From the NCBI GenBank assembly GCA_004297335.1, contig SCUD01000017.1, forward strand, positions 1-37,561: DNA of 37,561 nt. Direction: 5' to 3'. Below the pieces are notes generated by a model. That model made no database searches. It was given only the letters and a program-made list of their open reading frames with translations, and was not told the origin of the DNA. The stretch comes from Gammaproteobacteria bacterium. GTDB taxonomy: Bacteria; Pseudomonadota; Gammaproteobacteria; Steroidobacterales; Steroidobacteraceae. Of this stretch, positions 5,591-13,867 are shown one piece after another. Every line of letters starts with the position of its first letter. Position 1 is the first letter of the stretch. The position numbers and the translations under genes were made by a program.

Positions 5591-7798
5591 ATGACCTCGA
5601 CAAGAACAACCGTGCGCGCAGCCGCTGCGCTGCTGATCCCAATGCTGCTCGCGACCGTCGCCGGCTGCGGCGGCGCCGAGGCGCGCAAGGAGCATTACCT
5701 CGCCAAGGGCGAGCAGTTGATGGCCGAGCGCAACTATGCCAAGGCCCGTCTCGAGTTCCGCAACGCCGTGCAGATCGACCCGAAGGACGCCACTGCGCGC
5801 GTGCGCGCCGGCGAGGCCGCGGAGAGGCTCGGCAACTTCTCCGAAGCCGCGCAGATGTACCAGTCGGCGGTCGCGGCGGACGAGCAGAGCCTGCTCGGGC
5901 GGGCGCGGTTCGGGCGCATGCTGGCGCTCGCGGGCCTGCCGGACCGCGCGCTCGAGACCATCGGTCCGGGCCTCGAGACGGCGCCGGACGATGCGGGGCT
6001 GCTGACCGTGCGTGCGGCCGCACGCATGCTGAAGGGCGATGCTGCCGCGGCACGCGCGGACGCCGAGCGCGCGGTCAGCCTCGCGCCCGCCAGCGAGGAG
6101 GCGGTGGCGATCATGGCGGCGCTCCTGCGCCGCGCCGGCGAGGGCGAGGAGGCCATCGCGCTGGTGAGCCGCGCGGTCGAGGCGGCACCGCGCTCCGTGG
6201 ACCTGCGGCTGATGCTCGCGCAGTTGTATTACGACCGGCAGCGCCATGCGGACTCCCGGCGCCAGCTCGAGGAAATCATCCGCATCGAGCCCGAAGTGCT
6301 CGTGCACCGCTTCCGGCTCGCGCAACTGCATCTGTTCGCGCGCGACGTGGACGGCGCCGAGGCGGCGCTGCGCCAGGCGTTGGCCGACAACCCGGAAATC
6401 GTCGAGGCGCGACTCGCGCTCGCGCACCTGCTGGCGGCGCAGCGCTCCTTCGAGGCCGCCGATGCCGAGCTCGCCGGCTTCCGCAAGGCCGATCCCGAGA
6501 ACCTGCCGCTGCTGCTTGCGATCGGCGAGTTCTACGCCCAGCGCGGTCACCCGGACCGCGCCGAGGTCCTGTATCGCGAGGTCATCGACGAGGACGGCAC
6601 CGGCGCGCAGGGGCTGGTCGCGCGCGTCCGGATCGCCGCCGGCAAGCTGCGTGCCGGCGAGCGCGGGCAGGCCGCGAAGCTGGTCGAGGAAGTGCTGGCC
6701 GCGAATCCGCGCGATGCGGAGGCGCTGGTGATGCGCGCCGACCTAGCGCTCGCGAGCGGCGACACCAACGCCGCGGTCACCGACCTGCGCGCCGTGCTGC
6801 GCGACCAGCCGGATGCCGTGCCGGTGCGGCGTGCGCTCGCCCGCGCGCACCTGCAGGCCGGCGATGGGGGGCTCGCCGAGGAGACGCTGCGCCAGGCCGT
6901 GCAGGCCAACCCGCGCGACCTGCTGGCGCGCCTCGACCTCGCCCAGTTGCTGCTGCACCAGGGCAAGCCCGAGGCCGCGCTGCCGGTGATCGAGCAGCTG
7001 GTCAAGGACGAGCCGAACAATGTCGCGGCGCTCGAGGCGCTCTACCGGGTCCAGGCCGGGGCCCGCGACCTCGAGGCCGCGCTCGCGACCGCCAACGCGA
7101 TCCAGGCGCTGCAGCCGAAGCTGCCGCTCGGCTACTACCTCGCCGGCCTGGTCCAGCAGGGCCAGCGCCGGTCCGATGATGCCGTGCGCAATTTCGCCAC
7201 TGCGGTCTCCCTCGCGCCCGCCGACTGGCAGTCCTGGCGCGGCCAGGCGCTCGCCGAGCTCAGTCGGGGCAATGTCGAGGCGGCGATCTCGGTGTTCCGC
7301 CAGGGCATCGCGGCGACCAAGGGCGCCGGGCCACTGGTCGTGGACCTCGCCTCCCTGCTCGAGCAGCGTGGCCGGCCGGCCGAGGCGATCGCCGAGTACG
7401 AGGCGCTGCTCGCCGCCCGCCCGCAGGACGACATCGGCGCCAACAACCTGGCGATGCTGCTCGTCACCCACCGTCGCGACGAGGCGAGCCTGGCGCGCGC
7501 CGAGGAACTGGCGCAGCGCTTCGCGAAAGCGCCGAATCCCGCCTACCTCGACACCTGGGGCTGGGTGCTCTACGCCCGCGGCCGCTATGCCGAGGCCGTG
7601 CCAGTGCTCGCGGAGGCGGTGCAGAAGGCCCCCAAGGCCCAGGTGCTGCAGTATCACCTCGGCATGGCGCAATTGAAGGCCGGGGACCATGGCGCGGCGC
7701 GGGCGAGCCTCGAGGCCGCCGTGCAGGGCGAGGCCCGTTATCCGGGCCTCGAGGAAGCGCGCAGTGCGCTCGCGGGGCTGAAGAAGGCGCCGTCGTGA
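5591..7798 (+). CDS. PrsT-like TPR-repeat lipoprotein of PEP-CTERM systems
   Basis: 735 residues. The N-terminus is a lipoprotein signal with lipobox TVAGC (Cys26), followed by a chain of about 15-18 TPR units (for example KARLEFRNAVQIDP, EAAQMYQSAVAAD, EEAIALVSRAVEAAP). These TPR chains form a protein-binding superhelix, so the product is probably an outer-membrane-anchored scaffold in the periplasm. Arrangement and context (PEP-CTERM genes on both sides, WecA-like enzyme nearby) match PrsT, a TPR lipoprotein of exosortase/exopolysaccharide loci, although the family is usually somewhat longer. ATG at 5591 is chosen because the lipobox follows directly and GGGGAGG precedes it. No exosortase gene lies in the window. 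Confidence 0.8.
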   Translation: MTSTRTTVRAAAALLIPMLLATVAGCGGAEARKEHYLAKGEQLMAERNYAKARLEFRNAVQIDPKDATARVRAGEAAERLGNFSEAAQMYQSAVAADEQSLLGRARFGRMLALAGLPDRALETIGPGLETAPDDAGLLTVRAAARMLKGDAAAARADAERAVSLAPASEEAVAIMAALLRRAGEGEEAIALVSRAVEAAPRSVDLRLMLAQLYYDRQRHADSRRQLEEIIRIEPEVLVHRFRLAQLHLFARDVDGAEAALRQALADNPEIVEARLALAHLLAAQRSFEAADAELAGFRKADPENLPLLLAIGEFYAQRGHPDRAEVLYREVIDEDGTGAQGLVARVRIAAGKLRAGERGQAAKLVEEVLAANPRDAEALVMRADLALASGDTNAAVTDLRAVLRDQPDAVPVRRALARAHLQAGDGGLAEETLRQAVQANPRDLLARLDLAQLLLHQGKPEAALPVIEQLVKDEPNNVAALEALYRVQAGARDLEAALATANAIQALQPKLPLGYYLAGLVQQGQRRSDDAVRNFATAVSLAPADWQSWRGQALAELSRGNVEAAISVFRQGIAATKGAGPLVVDLASLLEQRGRPAEAIAEYEALLAARPQDDIGANNLAMLLVTHRRDEASLARAEELAQRFAKAPNPAYLDTWGWVLYARGRYAEAVPVLAEAVQKAPKAQVLQYHLGMAQLKAGDHGAARASLEAAVQGEARYPGLEEARSALAGLKKAPS

Positions 7799-7833
7799 TG
7801 AGGATCCGCGCGCCGCTGTCATAAGTCGCCCGT

Positions 7834-7844
7834 TTGTCATACAA
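7834..7844 (-). promoter_or_regulatory. Operator-like site upstream of PEP-CTERM trio
   Basis: TTGTCATACAA is the exact reverse complement of the 11-base site found upstream of the two other PEP-CTERM loci. It lies 154 bases before the ATG of the first gene of the trio. A T-rich stretch (7863-7873) follows about 28 bases away, as at the other sites. Confidence 0.45.
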
Positions 7845-7932
7845 AGCGATGTGATTTGTAGACTTTTTATTTGCCCCGCCGACGGTCGCGGAGACTGGCG
7901 GAGCGCTACACTTTGCTGCAGAAAACGAAGAG

Positions 7933-7949
7933 GAATGGGAACCCCATTC
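7933..7949. promoter_or_regulatory. Leader hairpin upstream of PEP-CTERM trio
   Basis: GAATGGG, loop AAC, CCCATTC is a perfect 7-bp stem in the untranslated leader, 49 bases before the start codon. It could tune mRNA stability or translation. Nothing else in 7799-7998 was recognised apart from the operator-like site. Confidence 0.35.
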
Positions 7950-7998
7950 GGCACGATCTGATGCCGCAGGGCGGTTGCCATGGAGAGGAGGGCTGGTC

Positions 7999-8586
7999 AT
8001 GATGCGTGTATCGCTCAGGCTCGCATGTACCGCGCTGGCGCTGCTGGCTGTTTCGGCCCCGGCGGCAGCGTACACGGTGGACGTGTACGCGAACGGACAC
8101 AGCTCGAACAACGGTACCGGCACGGGAGCCAGCACCGGACTGATGCTGATTGCGGGTGCCTTGTTCGCGGTCACCGTCCCGACGACCGACCTGTGGAACG
8201 CGGGTGACCTGCCGCGTTGGTCGAATGCAAATGGCCTTGTTGCCGACCTGTACGCCACCGGCTCGGATGAATCGGGTCAGAGCGCCGGCGCACTTATCGG
8301 CATGGACTGGCCGAACGATCACACCGTTGGATTGTTCACCGCGCCGTTCGGAGCGCTGGTCGGCCAGATTGGCAGCGGCGCGTATTTCCTGATCGGTACC
8401 AGCTTTACGGGCGCGGCCAACGCGGCCGGCGAGCTCAAGCTCTTCTACTGGGACAGCAATCAATCCGACAACACCGAGTACATCACCGCCACCGTGAACG
8501 CCGTGCCCCTCCCGGCCGCCGGCTGGCTGCTGCTCTCCGGGCTCGGGGCGTTTGCGGCCCTGGGCTTCCGGCGGCGGCAGGCCTGA
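7999..8586 (+). CDS. PEP-CTERM sorting-domain protein 2
   Basis: 195 residues. Signal peptide ending APAAA (about 17-24), a secreted beta-rich domain of unknown function, and a sorting tail VPLPAAGWLLLSGLG... ending in the basic FRRRQA. ATG 7999 is preceded by GGAGAGGAG at a good distance; a second ATG follows at 8002 and would remove one residue. First gene of a three-gene PEP-CTERM operon (gap of 25 bases to the next). Confidence 0.88.
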   Translation: MMRVSLRLACTALALLAVSAPAAAYTVDVYANGHSSNNGTGTGASTGLMLIAGALFAVTVPTTDLWNAGDLPRWSNANGLVADLYATGSDESGQSAGALIGMDWPNDHTVGLFTAPFGALVGQIGSGAYFLIGTSFTGAANAAGELKLFYWDSNQSDNTEYITATVNAVPLPAAGWLLLSGLGAFAALGFRRRQA

Positions 8587-8611
8587 GGCCTGAAGCGGGC
8601 CGCCTGCGGTG

Positions 8612-9244
8612 ATGCAGATACACCTTCGCTGGCTCTGGGTCCTCGCACTCGCCGGAGCGCTCTGCCAGCCAGTGGGAGCCGCGACCCTGAGCTACGGTCT
8701 CGACCAGGCGAACTCCGGCCTGCCGGATGGCGCGGTCAGCGTGACGGTGACGATCGCGGACTCTGGCGACAACAACATCGTGTTCACGATTGCGACGAGT
8801 CCGGGCGCCTTCACCGAGGGGATCAACTTCGGCGTGCAGTCGTTCGGCTTCAACCTTGCCGCCGGCGCGACGCCGCTGAGCGCCGCGAATTTCCTGCTCC
8901 CGGCCGGCTGGACGGTCGCCAGCTCGAAGAAGCAGAACGGCTTCGGCCGCTTCGACTGGGTGGTCTCCGGTTCGGGGGCATCCCGGCTCGACCCCCTGGT
9001 GTTCACGATTCAGGGCGTCTCCGGCGATACCCTCGCGAGTTACTTCGCCCTTTCCGACGCTCCGGCATCGGAAGGGCAGGTGGCGTTTGCCGCCCATGTC
9101 GCCGGATTCGTCCCGCCGGCCGGGTCGGGGGCGACCAGCGCCTACTACGGCGGCAGTACCCCGGTGCCGCTGCCGGCCGCGGCGGTGCTGATGTTGTCAG
9201 GACTCATCGGCTTCGGTAGTCTGATCCGGAGGCGTCCACGATGA
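8612..9244 (+). CDS. PEP-CTERM sorting-domain protein 3
   Basis: 210 residues. Signal peptide with LWVLALAGALCQPVGA, body rich in Ser/Gly/Ala, then VPLPAAAVLMLSGLIGFGSL and IRRRPR. The body has the pattern VTIADSGDNNIVFTI and SPGAFTEGINFG, resembling other PEP-CTERM proteins with a cohesin-like or sandwich fold, but no named domain is assigned. GTG (8609) directly precedes ATG (8612) and either could be used. The stop overlaps the next start (ATGA at 9241), so the two are translationally coupled. Confidence 0.85.
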   Translation: MQIHLRWLWVLALAGALCQPVGAATLSYGLDQANSGLPDGAVSVTVTIADSGDNNIVFTIATSPGAFTEGINFGVQSFGFNLAAGATPLSAANFLLPAGWTVASSKKQNGFGRFDWVVSGSGASRLDPLVFTIQGVSGDTLASYFALSDAPASEGQVAFAAHVAGFVPPAGSGATSAYYGGSTPVPLPAAAVLMLSGLIGFGSLIRRRPR

Positions 9245-9852
9245 GCAATCCACAGGGCAAGGGCTTCGCACTCCTCGCGGCAGCCGCGATGGTGGGATTC
9301 TGGGCGGCGGCAGCCGGGGCGGACGTGGTTTACGTCACCTGCCCGAATACGGTCGCGACGACGGACCGCGAGTTCGCGATCGGCACCGATCCCGGCACGG
9401 CCAGCTGTATCGTCTACGGCAACGGCAATTCCCTGAACGGTGGTGGGGCCGACTCGGTCAATGCGCTTGGCTACGTGACGCTCGACAGCACCGCGGACGG
9501 GACCACCGGGCTGCTGAACGGCTCTCTTGGCTTCACCGATGGCGGTTCGTGGCAATCCGGCACCTTCTCGATCGCGGCGCCCGGCTACACCAGCTTCGTC
9601 ATCGGCCTGCAGGCCAGCACCGCCGGCATCAACCCGGACTACGCAGCCTTCCTGCTGCCGGATGGCGAAACTTTGGGTTCCTGGTCCATCAGCAGCACGG
9701 ACCCGGATCTTGGTTCCGTCAATCGCGCAATCCTCTATGGCATCCCGGTGCCGCTGCCCGCGGCTTCCTGGCTGCTGCTCTCCGGCATCGCCGGTCTCGG
9801 CTTCGCGGCGCGGCGGCGGGGGTCGTTGCGCGCTGGCGCCGCCGTCGCCTGA
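9241..9852 (+). CDS. PEP-CTERM sorting-domain protein 4
   Basis: 203 residues. Signal peptide (GFALLAAAAMVGFWAAAAGA), one pair of Cys residues (in VTCPNT and ASCIV) that may form a disulfide, and a sorting tail VPLPAASWLLLSGIAGLGF with ARRRGS. The start overlaps the preceding gene by four bases. Twelve residues (SLRAGAAVA region) follow the basic cluster, slightly longer than usual. A substrate of an exosortase encoded elsewhere; the function of the body is unknown. Confidence 0.85.
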   Translation: MSNPQGKGFALLAAAAMVGFWAAAAGADVVYVTCPNTVATTDREFAIGTDPGTASCIVYGNGNSLNGGGADSVNALGYVTLDSTADGTTGLLNGSLGFTDGGSWQSGTFSIAAPGYTSFVIGLQASTAGINPDYAAFLLPDGETLGSWSISSTDPDLGSVNRAILYGIPVPLPAASWLLLSGIAGLGFAARRRGSLRAGAAVA

Positions 9853-9866
9853 GCCCTCGGCGCGGC

Positions 9867-10526
9867 GGCAGGGTCTTCCCGATGGGCCCGCTCGGCACGC
9901 GCTACGCGCGCAATCTCACACCGGACCGCGAGACCGGCATTGGCGCACAGACCGATGCGCAGCTCGCCCGGGCCCTGCGCACGGGCGTGATGCACGATAC
10001 CTACCTGCGCTCGCTGGAGCCGATCAGGAACCCGGTGCCGCGCGGCGAATGGGCGCTGTTCGGCAAGCTGCTGTTCACCTACGCCCTGCCGCGGCTGACG
10101 CCGCGCCCGGTGGATGGCCCGCCTGCGGTTCCCGCCGGCGACAGTCCGACGATCGAGCGTGGCGCCTATCTCGCGAAACACGTCGCGCTGTGCCTGCGTT
10201 GCCACGCCGCGGTCAACCCCAGGGGTTTCGACCCCGGCGGGCCGCCGGGCGGCGGCGGGTTGCCCGGCCCGAGCCACGGCGAGGATCGCGACATGGAGTT
10301 CGTCGCCCCGAACCTCAGCTCGCATACGACTGGCTACACCGGCCGCGTCAGCGAGGATGAGTTCGTGCAGCGGCTGCGCGCCGGGCGGATCCATGCCTCA
10401 TCACTGATGCCCTGGGAGTCCTTCGCTGCGACCTCCGAGGTGGACCTGCGGTCCATCTACCGGTACCTGAAGACGCTGCCGCCGGTGGATAATGACGTCG
10501 GTCCGACGTATCGGAAGCGGGGGTGA
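9867..10526 (+). pseudogene. Truncated cytochrome c (first heme site lost)
   Basis: The frame reads GGRVFPMGPLGTRYARNLTPD, the segment that in diheme cytochromes c follows the first CxxCH. The only heme motif here is CLRCH (about 10195), followed by NLSSHTTGYTGR, SEDEFVQRLRAGR and a Met-containing SSLMPWESF ligand segment. The first heme site, signal peptide and any start are absent, and the remaining sequence begins a few bases after the PEP-CTERM gene stop. An ATG at 9882 could start a shortened protein of 214 residues, but without a signal peptide it could not reach the periplasm for heme attachment. Confidence 0.7.
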
Positions 10527-10550
10527 CGTGCCTGTTGCCTGCGGTATACT
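10523..10550 (+). promoter_or_regulatory. Putative sigma70 promoter for antitoxin gene
   Basis: GTGACG (10523-10528), a 16-base spacer and TATACT (10545-10550) lie 18 bases before the ATG at 10569. It is one of the few good -10 matches in this GC-rich region. Confidence 0.45.
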
Positions 10551-10568
10551 TCCCACGAGGTCAGACCG

Positions 10569-10772
10569 ATGCGCAAAGTCGAACATATTGAGCAGCAGAT
10601 CCTGGAGCTCTCCGTCCCGGAATTCGCTGAGTTGCGCGAATGGGTAATCGCCCAGGACTGGCAAAGCTGGGACGCCCAGATTGAGGCCGATGTTCATTCC
10701 GGCAAGCTCGACAAGGTGATTGCTGAAGCCGAGGCCGACTACGCGGCGGGCCGCTATGGTCGGTGCGGGTAG
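10569..10772 (+). CDS. Antitoxin-like protein, toxin partner lost
   Basis: 67 residues: MRKVEHIEQQILELSVPEFAELREWV, DWQSWDAQIEAD, SGKLDKVIAEAEADYAAGR. This is the standard layout of small antitoxins whose C-terminal helix (LDKxIxEAxxDYxxG) wraps a RelE/ParE-like toxin. Normally the toxin gene follows with a short overlap. Here it is only a stub (10763-10825), so the antitoxin is an orphan. The family's usual C-terminal 'ExxE' ending is replaced by GRYGRCG, consistent with the damage reaching its last codons. Confidence 0.75.
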   Translation: MRKVEHIEQQILELSVPEFAELREWVIAQDWQSWDAQIEADVHSGKLDKVIAEAEADYAAGRYGRCG

Positions 10773-10825
10773 GGGAGCACTATCGCGCCTTGGCCCGCGC
10801 TGACTACAACACGTTGGTCGGCTGA
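10763..10825 (+). pseudogene. RelE-like toxin stub
   Basis: In the frame overlapping the antitoxin end, VRVGEHYRALAR is followed directly by ADYNTLVG and a stop. RelE-type toxins of this group have a conserved HYRAL...WFWIGSHADYDxLIG C-terminus. The pattern fits a gene with both N-terminal and internal deletions. Too short to be functional. Confidence 0.55.
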
Positions 10826-10862
10826 CAGACCGAAGGATCGCCTCAGTCGCCGAGGATCAGTC

Positions 10863-11189
10863 ATGAAAATCATTCGAATCGCCATTGTCGCCCTGTGCCT
10901 GCCCCTCTTCGCGGCCCAGGCGAATGCGCAGGACCGCACCGAGGCAGACTTCGTGAAGGCGTGCCTCGCGAGCAGCAATCTCAGCAAGGACGTTTGCGAG
11001 TGCTCCGCGAAGAAGGCGAAGGGCGAGCTCAACGCCACGGGATTTGCCCTGCTCGTCGCCATGCTCGAGGGCGACGATGCGAAGACGGCGCCTCTGCGCG
11101 GCAAGGCCGGGCTTGAACAAACCATGAAGGCGGGTACGTTCATGGCGCGCGGTCCCGCGCAATGCGCGAGAGAGCAGGCGCCGAAGTAA
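10863..11189 (+). CDS. Small secreted protein of unknown function
   Basis: 108 residues with a signal peptide (MKIIRIAIVALCLPLFAAQANA, cleavage after ANA). The mature part has a CxxxxxxxxxVCxC arrangement (KACLASSNLSKDVCECSAKKAK), a common pattern in small exported proteins in which the Cys residues may bind metal or form disulfides, and a final Cys near the end (AQCARE). Not recognised as a named family. Bases 11190-11279 up to the next gene hold nothing recognisable. Confidence 0.7.
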   Translation: MKIIRIAIVALCLPLFAAQANAQDRTEADFVKACLASSNLSKDVCECSAKKAKGELNATGFALLVAMLEGDDAKTAPLRGKAGLEQTMKAGTFMARGPAQCAREQAPK

Positions 11190-11279
11190 ATCGACCTGCG
11201 TCGGATCGACGCCGTACGCGGCGAGCGCAGCTGACGTTTCGGCTACACTCACCGCCCTTTCCAGCCGCAGCCCGCCCCG

Positions 11280-13136
11280 ATGGCCCTCGTCCGTCTCAAC
11301 CAGGTCTCGCTCGCCTTTGGCGACAAGCCCGTCTTCGCGGACGTGGACTTTGCCATCGAGCCCGGCGAGCGCGTGTGCCTGATCGGTCGCAATGGCGCCG
11401 GCAAGACCACGCTGCTGCGGCTCATCACCGGTGCCGTGCAGCCCGATGCGGGGGAACTGGTGCTGCAGAACGGCCTGGTGGTGGCCGAGCTGCAGCAGGA
11501 GCTGCCGGCCGACGAGGGGCTCACGGTACGCGAACTGGTGAAGTCCGGACTCGAGCCGCTGCTGGCCGCCAACCGGCAGCAGGGTCTCGATGTCCCGGAG
11601 AGCTGGCGCCTGGAGCAGCAGGTCGAGCAGATTCTCAGTGAGTTGGCACTGCCGCCGGAGCGCAGGCTCTCCGAACTCTCCGGCGGCTGGCGCCGCCGCG
11701 TTGGCCTGGCCAAGGCCCTGGCGTGCCACCCCGACCTGCTGCTGCTCGACGAGCCCACCAACCATCTCGACATCGCCAGCATCGAGTGGCTGGAGAGCCG
11801 CGTGCAGCGCTTTCCCGGCGCCGTGCTCTTTATCAGCCACGACCGCGCGTTCCTTGATCGCATCGCCACGCGCATCGTCGAGCTGGACCGCGGCCGGCTG
11901 ATCAGCTTCCCCGGCGACTACCTCGCGTTCCTGCAACGGCGCGAGCAGCTCGCCGAGGAGGAGAAGAGCCAGGACGCCCTGTTCGACAAGAAGCTCGCCG
12001 ACGAGGAAGTCTGGATCCGCCAGGGCATCAAGGCCCGGCGCACCCGCAACGAGGGCCGGGTGCGGGCGCTCCTGAAACTGCGCGAGGAACGCGCCGCGCG
12101 CATCGCGCCACTGAAACGGGCGCGCATCGCCATCGAAGGGGCCGAGCCCTCCGGCCGCAAGGTCATCGACGCCCGCGGCATCACCCATGGCTTCGGTGGC
12201 CGGCCGCTGTTCCACGACCTCTCGATCCGCATCATGCGCGGCGAGCGCGTCGGGCTCATCGGCAACAACGGCATCGGCAAGACCACGCTGCTGCGGATCC
12301 TGCTCGGCGAGATCCGGCCGCAGCACGGTTCGGTCAAGCTCGGCACGGGCATCCAGGTCGGTTACTTCGGCCAGCTGCGCGAGACGCTCGATTCGGCGAA
12401 GACCATCGCCGAGGTGGTCGGCGACGGCCGCGAGTACGTGCGCGTCAATGGACGCGACATGCACGTCATCGGTTACCTGCAGGGCTTCCTGTTCAGCCCG
12501 CGCCGGGCGATGACGCCGGTGCACGCGCTCTCCGGCGGCGAGCGCAACCGCGTGATCCTGGCACGGCTGTTCACCCGCCCGAGCAATCTGCTGGTGCTCG
12601 ACGAGCCCACCAACGATCTCGACGTCGAGACGCTCGAGGTGCTCGAGGAGCAGCTGCTGCAGTACGACGGCACGCTGCTGGTGGTCAGCCACGATCGGAT
12701 GTTCGTCGACAGCGTCGTCACCAGCACGCTCGCCTTCGAGACCGGTGGCGTCGTACAGCGCTATCCGGGCGGTTACTCCGAGTGGCTGCACCAGGGCGGC
12801 GAACTGGCGGTGGCCGAGCATTTCCTCGCGGATGTCAATGCGCCGGCGCCGGCGGCCGCGCCAGTTCCGGAGTCACGGCCCAAGGCTGCGCGCACCAAGC
12901 TCAGCTACAAGGAACAGCGCGAGCTCGACGGCATCGGCCCGCGGATCGAGCAGCTCGAGCAGGATATTGCCGCGCTCGAGCGCCAGGTCGCCGGTCCCGG
13001 CTTCTACGACCAGCCGTGGGCGGCGACCGCGGAAGTGCTGGCGGCGCTCGACGCCAGGCGGCAGGAGCACGAGGCCGCGCTGGCGCGGTGGGTGGAACTG
13101 GAGGACTTGCGGCAGCAGCTGGCGGGGGCGGGGTGA
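11280..13136 (+). CDS. uup: ABC-F ATPase Uup
   Basis: A soluble protein of 618 residues with two ABC ATPase domains and no membrane part. Domain 1: Walker A GRNGAGKT (36-43), signature LSGGW, Walker B LLLLDEPTNHLD. Domain 2: GNNGIGKT, LSGGERN, LLVLDEPTNDLD. Both lack transporter partners, as in ABC-F proteins. The linker carries the long KxxxARRTRNEGRVRAL arm and the C-terminus (about 540-618) is a coiled coil (QLEQDIAALERQVAG), which is diagnostic for Uup within ABC-F. Uup binds ribosomes and Holliday junction-type DNA and limits precise excision of transposons. Single gene; the following toxin-antitoxin pair is on the other strand. Confidence 0.92.
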   Translation: MALVRLNQVSLAFGDKPVFADVDFAIEPGERVCLIGRNGAGKTTLLRLITGAVQPDAGELVLQNGLVVAELQQELPADEGLTVRELVKSGLEPLLAANRQQGLDVPESWRLEQQVEQILSELALPPERRLSELSGGWRRRVGLAKALACHPDLLLLDEPTNHLDIASIEWLESRVQRFPGAVLFISHDRAFLDRIATRIVELDRGRLISFPGDYLAFLQRREQLAEEEKSQDALFDKKLADEEVWIRQGIKARRTRNEGRVRALLKLREERAARIAPLKRARIAIEGAEPSGRKVIDARGITHGFGGRPLFHDLSIRIMRGERVGLIGNNGIGKTTLLRILLGEIRPQHGSVKLGTGIQVGYFGQLRETLDSAKTIAEVVGDGREYVRVNGRDMHVIGYLQGFLFSPRRAMTPVHALSGGERNRVILARLFTRPSNLLVLDEPTNDLDVETLEVLEEQLLQYDGTLLVVSHDRMFVDSVVTSTLAFETGGVVQRYPGGYSEWLHQGGELAVAEHFLADVNAPAPAAAPVPESRPKAARTKLSYKEQRELDGIGPRIEQLEQDIAALERQVAGPGFYDQPWAATAEVLAALDARRQEHEAALARWVELEDLRQQLAGAG

Positions 13137-13155
13137 GGGGTTGCGGCGGGCCGCA

Positions 13156-13464
13156 TCACTTCGACCGACGTACACCGGCAGGGTGCTTCCTCGACGGATA
13201 CTGAAGCGACGTGTGGAGCACGCGAAGGATCCGCACACGTCCATCGCTCACGTCGTAGACCAGAACGTAGTGGCGGTGGGCGACCAGTTCGCGCGTGCCC
13301 CGTACGCGGCCGGTTCGCCCGGCCACCGGATGCTCTGCGAGCAGCGCCGCCTTCTTCTGAAACAGCTCGTCGAGGCTCACGGCCGCCGCGACGTTGTCAG
13401 ATGCGATAAAATCAAAGATCGAATTGCGGTCTGCAACTGCCAGCGGAGTCCAGCAGAGCTTCAC
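13156..13464 (-). CDS. ParE/RelE-family toxin
   Basis: 102 residues of the ParE/RelE toxin superfamily: WTPLAVADRNSIFDFIASDN (helical hairpin), then the C-terminal beta sheet with GTRELVAHRHYVLVYDV and VRILRVLHTSLQYP. The pattern RVLHxxxxxP is typical of ParE-type proteins, which inhibit gyrase, or RelE-like mRNA interferases; the sequence does not decide. The upstream antitoxin gene is separated by 12 bases, as expected for a co-transcribed pair. Confidence 0.85.
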   Translation of the reverse strand: MKLCWTPLAVADRNSIFDFIASDNVAAAVSLDELFQKKAALLAEHPVAGRTGRVRGTRELVAHRHYVLVYDVSDGRVRILRVLHTSLQYPSRKHPAGVRRSK

Positions 13465-13476
13465 CGCGGCTGAGAC

Positions 13477-13749
13477 CTATCTGCGCTGCGCAGCGGCCCG
13501 GCGCGCCGCAAACCGACGTTCCACGGTCCTGCTATCAACAGGCGGGCGCGGGTCATCCAGCGCCTCCTGTACCCGCTCACGAAACCAGGCGTCGTAGGCG
13601 CGAGCTTCGGCAGGCTCATCCGCAAAGCGACGCATGAAGTCGCGCAGCAGCTGCGATCCCGAGCGATCATGCTCGCGTGCTCGCTTGGCAAAACGCTTCT
13701 TGAGTTCCGCGTCGACGCGGAAGGTGATCGTGGCCTCGGGCTCGGACAT
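13477..13749 (-). CDS. Antitoxin (RelB/RHH-like)
   Basis: 90 residues beginning MSEPEATITFRVDAELKKRF, a ribbon-helix-helix N-terminus (beta strand TITFRVD, then helices) as in RelB/DinJ/CopG-like antitoxins. The C-terminal half (ARAYDAWFRERVQEALDD) probably wraps the toxin. ATG at 13749 starts right at the RHH strand; a longer frame from 13803 runs through the probable promoter and is not favoured. Antitoxin first and toxin second fits autorepression of the pair. Confidence 0.82.
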   Translation of the reverse strand: MSEPEATITFRVDAELKKRFAKRAREHDRSGSQLLRDFMRRFADEPAEARAYDAWFRERVQEALDDPRPPVDSRTVERRFAARRAAAQRR

Positions 13750-13786
13750 CTCGTGACTCCGGGTGTAGTGCTTGGTGCAGTACTTA

Positions 13787-13792
13787 ATTATA
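13787..13792 (-). promoter_or_regulatory. -10 element of toxin-antitoxin promoter
   Basis: A perfect TATAAT on the minus strand lies 37 bases upstream of the antitoxin ATG, inside an AT-rich island (TTATAATTAAG) unusual for this region. No convincing -35 hexamer at 16-18 bases was found. An RHH antitoxin would be expected to bind here. Confidence 0.45.
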
Positions 13793-13867
13793 ACAAGGGT
13801 CAAGACTATCGGAATCGCGACGGCGGAGCGATCGACAGGTGACGCTCACGAGCGGCCCCCGGGCGTC

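Noticed and set aside
7855-7915. A sigma54 (-24/-12) promoter before the PEP-CTERM trio
   Set aside because: GG and GC elements do not have the required 10-base spacing in any register checked.
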